10,940 nt of DNA. Source: Planctomycetes bacterium UBA2386 (GTDB taxonomy: Bacteria > Planctomycetota > UBA1135 > UBA2386). The stretch's first letter is position 1. Each line of letters begins with the position of its first letter. Both the position numbers and the translations under genes were made by a program. Location of the stretch: assembly GCA_002343845.1 (NCBI GenBank), contig DDSQ01000020.1, forward strand, positions 1,740 to 12,679. The letters run 5' to 3'. Positions 6,974 through 10,940 of the stretch are shown one piece after another. Below the pieces are notes generated by a model. That model made no database searches. It worked only from the letters and a program-made list of their open reading frames with translations, and was not told the DNA's origin.

Positions 6974-7118
6974 CTCATCCAGACCAGCCGAGGGCCGGGC
7001 CCGACGACGCTGGGGCAACCACGCACGATCGCGAGATGGCTCGCGAACCCGCTGCGCAGGTGCCAAATCCCGCGGCCAGCCCTTCGTGCTCGTGTGAGCA
7101 AGGAGGCCGGAAGATGAG
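6974..7118 (+). promoter_or_regulatory. SAM-I (S-box) riboswitch aptamer
   Basis: The RNA senses S-adenosylmethionine and controls the hom-metX-metB genes downstream. The four-helix core of the family is visible. P1 pairs CTCATC (6974-6979) with GATGAG (7113-7118). P2a pairs CCAGC (6984-6988) with GCTGG (7009-7013) and encloses the kink-turn and P2b block GAGGGCCGGGCCCGACGA. The invariant GGCAACC lies at 7014-7020. P3 pairs CGCA (7022-7025) with TGCG (7053-7056) and CGCGAG (7030-7035) with CTCGCG (7040-7045). The conserved GGTGCCAAATCCCGC lies at 7059-7073. P4 is a nested hairpin, GGCC/GGCC, CCTT/AAGG and GCTC/GAGC, at 7074-7108. The helices and conserved segments match SAM-I in order and spacing better than SAM-IV, and the downstream genes fit. 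Confidence 0.95.
7100..7116 (+). other. Perfect SD-ATG pair buried in the riboswitch, out of frame with hom
   Basis: AAGGAGG (7100-7106) is followed after 7 bases by ATG (7114-7116). The SD is on the 3' side of P4 and the ATG is inside the 3' strand of P1, so both would be paired when ligand is bound. The frame opened by this ATG begins MSLHATPRRRRRR and runs to 7665, overlapping hom in another frame. Its Arg/Ser/Pro-rich composition looks like a high-GC shadow, so a functional product is doubtful. Confidence 0.5.
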
Positions 7119-7190
7119 CTTGCATGCGACGCCGCGGCGTCGCCGCAGGCGCATCTCGGCGCGCGGGGGACTGGGAACGGGCCCGAGAGG
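7112..7190 (+). promoter_or_regulatory. Riboswitch expression platform with possible SD-masking switch
   Basis: GCGACGCCGCGGCGTCGC (7126-7143) is a perfect palindrome that folds into a 7-bp hairpin with a CGCG loop. It can be extended by TGC/GCA (7121-7123 with 7145-7147) and by AGATG (7112-7116, part of the P1 3' strand) with CATCT (7152-7156). Alternatively TCTCGG (7154-7159) can pair with CCGAGA (7183-7188), which covers most of GAGAGG (7185-7190), the hom SD lying 6 bases before its ATG. The two pairings exclude each other, and the first also competes with P1. Bound SAM would thus favour masking of the SD. No T run supports a terminator. This is inferred by eye, without energy calculation. 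Confidence 0.5.
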
Positions 7191-7196
7191 TTCTCC

Positions 7197-8321
7197 ATGT
7201 CTGCCAGTCTTCCTGTCGGTTCCCTCGGCGCGGCTGCTGCCGCCGCGCCCGTTTCCGGTGTCGTCGGCGACCCAGCATCGACGGCCACTCCGTCGCGCGA
7301 TGCATTCCGTTCGTCGGGCCAGTCGCCCGGCGTGCGCACCCTGCACCTGGTCGGCCCGGGTCGCGTCGGCCGCGCGTTCCTGCAGCAGCTCGGCGACCTG
7401 CCGGTGCGCGTCGTCGCCGTCAGCGACGCGTCGGCGACCGTGTTCGATCGCGCCGGGATCGGCATCGACGCACTCGTCGCGCACAAGGCCTCCGGCGGTG
7501 CGCTCGCAACCTTGCCGCGCGCCGAGTCGATCCCGACCGAACTCGCGATCCGCATCGTCGCGGCCGACATCGTCGTCGATGCGACGCCGAGCGATGCCGG
7601 AGCGACGGCGGCGGCGGTGCAGCGTGGTCGCGCCGCCCTGCAGAACGGCGCCTTCCTGGCGCTGAGCGGCAAGAACGCGCTCGCGGCGCAGGCGCCCGAA
7701 TGGCTGCTCGGCGCGTTCCGCGATCGCGTCGGCGTGCACGCGGTGCTCGGTGGCTCCGGGCAACAGCTCGTGCGCGAACTGCCCGAGCTGCGCGCGCACT
7801 GTCGCGCCTTGGCGCTCGTCGGCAACGTCACGACGACCGCGATCCTCGAGGCGATCGAAGGTGGCGCCACGCTCGCTGAGGGGCTCGCCGCGGCGCGCGC
7901 GCGCGGCCTGCTCGAACCCGATCCGACGCTCGATCTCGACGGCAGCGACGCGGCGACCAAGCTGCGCGCGGTGTGGGGGGCGGTGTTCGGCGAGAGCGGG
8001 ACGCCGAGCGTGCCGCCGGAGCGCGTCGCGCGCGAGGACCTGCGCGCCCTCGACCCGACGGTGCTGCGCGAACGTGCGGCGCGCGGCAGCACGACGCGGC
8101 TCGTCGCCCGCGGCAGCCGTGGCGGCAGCGACCTGCGCGTGCAGTTCGAGGAGGTCCCGCTCGGTTCGCCGCTCGCGGCACCGCCCGATCGCGTCGTCTA
8201 CGGCTACGAGTTGCCGGGCGGGCTGCGCGTGCACACCGGACTCGCCGTCGGCCACGAGCGCACCGCGGCGGCCCTGCTCGCCGATGTTCGCCAGGCGAGT
8301 GGCGTGGAGGTGCGGTCATGA
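7197..8321 (+). CDS. hom: Homoserine dehydrogenase (no ACT domain)
   Basis: The enzyme reduces aspartate semialdehyde to homoserine with NAD(P)H, the branch point to methionine and threonine. The protein has 374 residues. After an Ala/Ser-rich N-terminal extension (1-46) comes a Rossmann motif, HLVGPGRVGRAFLQQL (Gly53-x-Gly55-x-x-Gly58). SGKNAL at 157-162 carries Lys159, equivalent to the NK motif of the family. The substrate domain has GNVTTTAILEAIE (209-221) and LLEPDPTLDLDGSDAATK, with Glu240, Asp251 and Lys255 at the spacing of the known substrate and catalytic residues. The usual AGG-I-P loop is replaced by LGGSGQQL (184-191). There is no C-terminal ACT domain, so amino-acid feedback through that domain is absent; control by the upstream SAM riboswitch fits. 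The ATG has GAGAGG 6 bases upstream. The stop overlaps the next start (ATGA). Confidence 0.9.
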   Translation: MSASLPVGSLGAAAAAAPVSGVVGDPASTATPSRDAFRSSGQSPGVRTLHLVGPGRVGRAFLQQLGDLPVRVVAVSDASATVFDRAGIGIDALVAHKASGGALATLPRAESIPTELAIRIVAADIVVDATPSDAGATAAAVQRGRAALQNGAFLALSGKNALAAQAPEWLLGAFRDRVGVHAVLGGSGQQLVRELPELRAHCRALALVGNVTTTAILEAIEGGATLAEGLAAARARGLLEPDPTLDLDGSDAATKLRAVWGAVFGESGTPSVPPERVAREDLRALDPTVLRERAARGSTTRLVARGSRGGSDLRVQFEEVPLGSPLAAPPDRVVYGYELPGGLRVHTGLAVGHERTAAALLADVRQASGVEVRS

Positions 8322-9310
8322 GTGCTTCGATCACCGTTGCTCCCGGCGTCGACCTCTGCCACCTGCCGGCGACGTGGCCGCTCAGCAATGGCGGCGTGCT
8401 CGTCGGCGGCGTGCTCGCCTACGAACGCCAGGGCCCGCGCGAGGCGCCGACGATCGCCGTGCTCGGTGGCATCTCGGCCGGTGCGCACGTCAGCGCGCAC
8501 GCGGCGCGCCCCGAACGCGGCTGGTGGGACGACCTCGTCGGCCCCGGGCGTGCCATCGACACCACACGCTTCCAGGTGCTGTCGTTCGACTGGCTCGGCG
8601 GTGCCGGAGGATCGAGTGCGCCCGCAGCGGGCGAGTCGTTCCCGTTCGTCGCCGCCGAGGACCAGGCCGCAGCGCTGTGGCAGCTCTGCGACTCCCTGCG
8701 CATTGCCGGGCTGCGCGCGATCATCGGCAGCAGTTATGGCGGCATGGTGGCGCTGCACGCCGCCGCCGCAGAGCCAGCGCGCGTCGAACGGCTCGCCGTG
8801 ATCGCGGCCGCGCACCGCAGCCACCCGCAGGCCAGCGGCTGGCGCGCCGTGCAGCGGGAGATCGTGCAGCTCGGTGTGCAGACCGGCCGACGCGCGTCGG
8901 CCCTCGCACTCGCGCGGCAACTGGCCCTGCTCGGGTATCGCACGCCCGATCTGCTGCACGAACGATTCGCCGAGCCGGCGACGATCGACGGCGACGACGT
9001 CCACACGCCGGTGCAGGACTGGCTCGCCGCGCGCGGCGAGCACTTCGCGGCGCGATGGACGGCCGAGCAGTTCCTCTGCCTCAATCGCTCGATCGATGCG
9101 CACGCGATCGACCCATGCACGGTTTCGGTGCCGACGTCGCTGCTGGCGTTCCCCGGCGACCAGCTCGTGCCGCCCGCGTGCGTGCGCGAACTGGCGCTGG
9201 CGCTGCCGGACCTGCGCGTGCACCGCGAGCTGCGGTCCCGCTTCGGCCACGATGCCTTCCTCAAGGAGCCGGCCCTGGTCGGCGCGTTCGTGCGGGAGGT
9301 GCTGTCGTGA
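8318..9310 (+). CDS. metX: Homoserine O-acyltransferase of the MetX alpha/beta-hydrolase family
   Basis: This enzyme transfers an acyl group from acyl-CoA to homoserine, activating it for sulfur transfer. The 330-residue protein has the MetX fold marks: GPGRAIDT (75-82), the nucleophile elbow GSSYGG with Ser139, the acid in FPGDQLVPP (Asp281), and the histidine in FGHDAFL (His311). These form the Ser-Asp-His triad. The oxyanion-side motif is GGISAGAHV (50-58) rather than the TGDSH-like form of classic acetyltransferases. The protein is short for the family. The acyl donor (acetyl- or succinyl-CoA) cannot be decided from motifs alone; the E. coli-like MetB next door makes succinyl plausible. 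The start overlaps the hom stop, with GGAGG (8306-8310) 7 bases upstream. The stop overlaps the metB start. Confidence 0.9.
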   Translation: MSASITVAPGVDLCHLPATWPLSNGGVLVGGVLAYERQGPREAPTIAVLGGISAGAHVSAHAARPERGWWDDLVGPGRAIDTTRFQVLSFDWLGGAGGSSAPAAGESFPFVAAEDQAAALWQLCDSLRIAGLRAIIGSSYGGMVALHAAAAEPARVERLAVIAAAHRSHPQASGWRAVQREIVQLGVQTGRRASALALARQLALLGYRTPDLLHERFAEPATIDGDDVHTPVQDWLAARGEHFAARWTAEQFLCLNRSIDAHAIDPCTVSVPTSLLAFPGDQLVPPACVRELALALPDLRVHRELRSRFGHDAFLKEPALVGAFVREVLS

Positions 9311-10587
9311 GCCTGGCTCCCGAAACCGTGGCGGTTCGCGCCGCGATCGCCACCGATCCGACGCATGGCGCCGTGGCGCCGCCGCTGGTCCTGTCGGCGA
9401 ACTTCGCGTTCGCGGGCTTCGGCCAGAAGCGCACCTACGACTACACGCGCAGCGGCAACCCGACGCGCGACGACCTGGCGCAGGCACTCGCTGCGCTCGA
9501 AGGCGGCGCCGGTGCCGTGGTCACCGCGACCGGCATGGCGGCGATCACGTTGGTGCTGCACCAGCTCCGACCGGGGGAACTCCTCGTCGTTCCGCACGAT
9601 GGCTACGGCGGTACCTGGCGTCTCGTCGACGCGCTCGCAGCGAAGGGCCACTTCGAGGTCGCGTTCGTCGACCAGCGCGATCCGGATGCGCTGGCCGCAG
9701 CGCTGGCGCGGCGGCCGCGGCTGGTGTGGGCCGAATCGCCGAGCAACCCGCTGCTGCGGCTCGTCGACCTGCGTGGTCTGGCGACGGCCTGCCATGCGGC
9801 GGGTTCGTTGCTCGCGGTCGACAACACGTTCCTGTCGCCGGCCCTGCAGAACCCGCTGCACCTCGGCGCCGATCTCGTCGTGCACAGCACGACCAAGTAC
9901 GTGAACGGCCACAGCGACGTGGTCGGCGGTGCGGTGGTCGCGAAGGACCCGGCCCTGCACCAGCAGCTCGCGTGGTGGGCGAACGCGCTCGGCATCACCG
10001 GGGCGCCGTTCGACGCCTGGCTGACGTTGCGCGGGTTGCGCACGCTCGCGCTGCGCATGCGCCAGCACGAAGCGAACGCGCGCGTGCTCGCGGCCGTGCT
10101 CGCCGCGCACCCGGCGGTGCGCGCCGTGCACTGGCCGGGACTGCCGCAGCATCCGGACCATGCGTTGGCGTGCACGCAGCAGCGGGGTTTCGGCGGCATG
10201 CTGTCGTTCGAACTGGCGGACGCCACCGCGGCGGCGGCGTTCGTCGAGGGACTCGGCTGCTTCACGCTCGCCGAGTCGCTCGGGGGTGTCGAGAGCCTGG
10301 TCGCGCACCCGGCGACGATGACGCATGCGTCGATGGCGCCCGAGGCGCGCGATCGTGCTGGCATCACCGACGGCCTGCTGCGGCTGTCGGTCGGCATCGA
10401 GGCGGCGGCCGACCTGCGTGCGGACCTGCTGGCGGCGCTGGACCGTGTGGCAGCACTGCCGGCACGGGTGCCGATCGTGGCTGCGAGCGAGCCCGAGCGA
10501 ATTGCTGCATCCGCGCATCGTGCGGGTGCGGTAGCGTGCGCGCACCAGACCCTGCGGGACTCTTCCGACCCGCACGACTTCGCATGA
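9307..10587 (+). CDS. metB: Cystathionine gamma-synthase (PLP-dependent)
   Basis: The enzyme condenses O-acylhomoserine with cysteine to cystathionine. The 426-residue protein starts at GTG 9307, with GGGAGG (9294-9299) 7 bases upstream. It resembles E. coli MetB along its length: YDYTRSGNPTR (44-54, with Tyr46 and Arg48 for the PLP phosphate), ESPSNPLLR (143-151), VDNTFLSPALQNP (171-183), HSTTKYVNGHSDVVGG with the PLP lysine Lys197, and LAESLGGVESL (321-331). An O-acetylhomoserine sulfhydrylase or cystathionine gamma-lyase is possible within this fold, but the local matches are closest to MetB. MetB proteins normally end near residue 386. Here about 38 extra residues (389-426) of no recognisable fold follow and run into the lpxA start through an ATGA overlap. 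Confidence 0.92.
   Translation: MSLAPETVAVRAAIATDPTHGAVAPPLVLSANFAFAGFGQKRTYDYTRSGNPTRDDLAQALAALEGGAGAVVTATGMAAITLVLHQLRPGELLVVPHDGYGGTWRLVDALAAKGHFEVAFVDQRDPDALAAALARRPRLVWAESPSNPLLRLVDLRGLATACHAAGSLLAVDNTFLSPALQNPLHLGADLVVHSTTKYVNGHSDVVGGAVVAKDPALHQQLAWWANALGITGAPFDAWLTLRGLRTLALRMRQHEANARVLAAVLAAHPAVRAVHWPGLPQHPDHALACTQQRGFGGMLSFELADATAAAAFVEGLGCFTLAESLGGVESLVAHPATMTHASMAPEARDRAGITDGLLRLSVGIEAAADLRADLLAALDRVAALPARVPIVAASEPERIAASAHRAGAVACAHQTLRDSSDPHDFA
10532..10537 (+). promoter_or_regulatory. Candidate -10 element inside the metB tail, upstream of lpxA
   Basis: GCGGTAGCGT contains TAGCGT at 10532-10537, 46 bases before the lpxA ATG, and resembles the other GTA-containing -10 candidates in this window. 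No -35 at the right distance was found. It might give lpxA a promoter independent of SAM control. Confidence 0.2.
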
Positions 10588-10940
10588 TCCACCCGAACGC
10601 GCTCGTACATCCGTCCGTCGACGTGCGTGGCGCCCACATCGGCGCCTTCGCCATCGTCGAGGCCGGTGTCGTGCTGGGCCAGGGCTGCACGATCGGCGAG
10701 CACGCGGTGGTGCGGGCGGGCTGCGAACTCGGCGACGGCGTGGTCGTCGACAGCTTCGCGGTGGTCGGCGGCGCGCCGCAGATGCGCGGCGCGGTGCCGC
10801 CCGCGGGCGTCGTGCGCATCGGCGCGCGCACCGTGCTGCGCGAAGGCGTGACGGTGAACCGGCCGACAACGGCCGGGGGCGCCACGATCCTCGGGAACGA
10901 CTGCATGCTGATGGCCAACAGCCACGTCGGCCACGACTGC
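10584..10940 (+). CDS. lpxA: LpxA-type UDP-N-acetylglucosamine acyltransferase, N-terminal part (runs off the right edge)
   Basis: The first 119 codons are present. LpxA attaches a 3-hydroxyacyl chain from acyl carrier protein to UDP-GlcNAc, the first step of lipid A synthesis, in the cytoplasm. The sequence begins MIHPNALVHPSVDV and continues with left-handed beta-helix hexapeptide repeats (IGAFAIV, LGQGCTIGEHAVV, LGDGVVV). DSFAVVGGAPQ (56-66) matches the family's FASIG segment. LREGVTVNRPT (85-95) corresponds to IRESVTIHRGT in E. coli, and LMANSHVGHDC (109-119) carries His114 and His117, equivalent to E. coli His122 and the general base His125. The ATG overlaps the metB stop (ATGA), and no SD is visible, which suggests translational coupling. 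A related hexapeptide acyltransferase is possible, but the catalytic segment favours LpxA. Confidence 0.88.
   Translation, partial: MIHPNALVHPSVDVRGAHIGAFAIVEAGVVLGQGCTIGEHAVVRAGCELGDGVVVDSFAVVGGAPQMRGAVPPAGVVRIGARTVLREGVTVNRPTTAGGATILGNDCMLMANSHVGHDC

Noticed and set aside
6974..7118. SAM-IV or another SAM riboswitch class instead of SAM-I
   Set aside because: The kink-turn block, GGCAACC and GGTGCCAAATCCCGC with a P4 hairpin before the P1 closing strand follow the SAM-I order.
7114..7665. Frame opened by the strong SD-ATG in the riboswitch as a real gene
   Set aside because: The product is a run of Arg, Ser and Pro lying over hom in another frame. I kept the SD-ATG as an oddity but not the protein.
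7750..9306. In-frame upstream extension of metB
   Set aside because: The frame is open far upstream, but that part is Arg/Ser-rich and overlaps hom and metX. GGGAGG before GTG 9307 and family alignment fix the start there.
8734..10869. Minus-strand reading frame of 711 codons opposite metX, metB and lpxA
   Set aside because: It spans three well-supported plus-strand genes and its translation is Arg/Ala/Ser-rich without recognisable domains.

Overview
The window is GC-rich bacterial DNA, most likely from a Planctomycetota-like chromosome. That assignment is an inference. It rests on two neighbouring genes for large secreted beta-propeller proteins (SBBP-like and RCC1-like repeats), one of which ends in a Cys-containing C-terminal module of the kind common in secreted planctomycete proteins, and on an LpxA-type gene next to a compact methionine operon. 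No phage, IS element, CRISPR array, tRNA or rRNA was found.

Layout. Positions 1-117 (minus) hold the first 39 codons of a glutaminyl-tRNA synthetase. Divergent from it, 218-1831 (plus) encodes a polytopic membrane iron-sulfur protein of the NosR/NapH/CcoG type with a TPR-like C-terminal extension. After a 232-bp gap come two secreted-protein genes: 2064-4505 (SBBP-like beta-propeller) and 4612-6846 (14 RCC1-like units, enough for two seven-bladed propellers), separated by a long hairpin. Directly after the second, in the same reading frame, lies an 82-bp fragment that is about 90% identical to the 3' end of the iron-sulfur gene. The two secreted-protein genes are therefore bracketed by an intact gene end and an orphan copy of that end.

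The right half is a methionine operon: a candidate promoter at 6932-6961, an SAM-I (S-box) riboswitch at 6974-7118, then hom (7197-8321), metX (8318-9310), metB (9307-10587) and the start of lpxA (10584 to window end). All junctions downstream of hom are 4-base ATGA/GTGA overlaps. The chain makes homoserine, acylates it and condenses it with cysteine to cystathionine, under feedback by S-adenosylmethionine at the mRNA level. The leader has mutually exclusive pairings that could hide or expose the hom ribosome-binding site, so translational control is a plausible mechanism. lpxA, for lipid A synthesis, is coupled to the end of this operon.

The points most worth following are the riboswitch and its unusual leader (including a perfect SD-ATG inside the aptamer that is out of frame with hom), the orphan gene tail at 6850-6931, and a heptanucleotide repeat/G-quadruplex motif sitting on the start-codon choice of the first secreted-protein gene.
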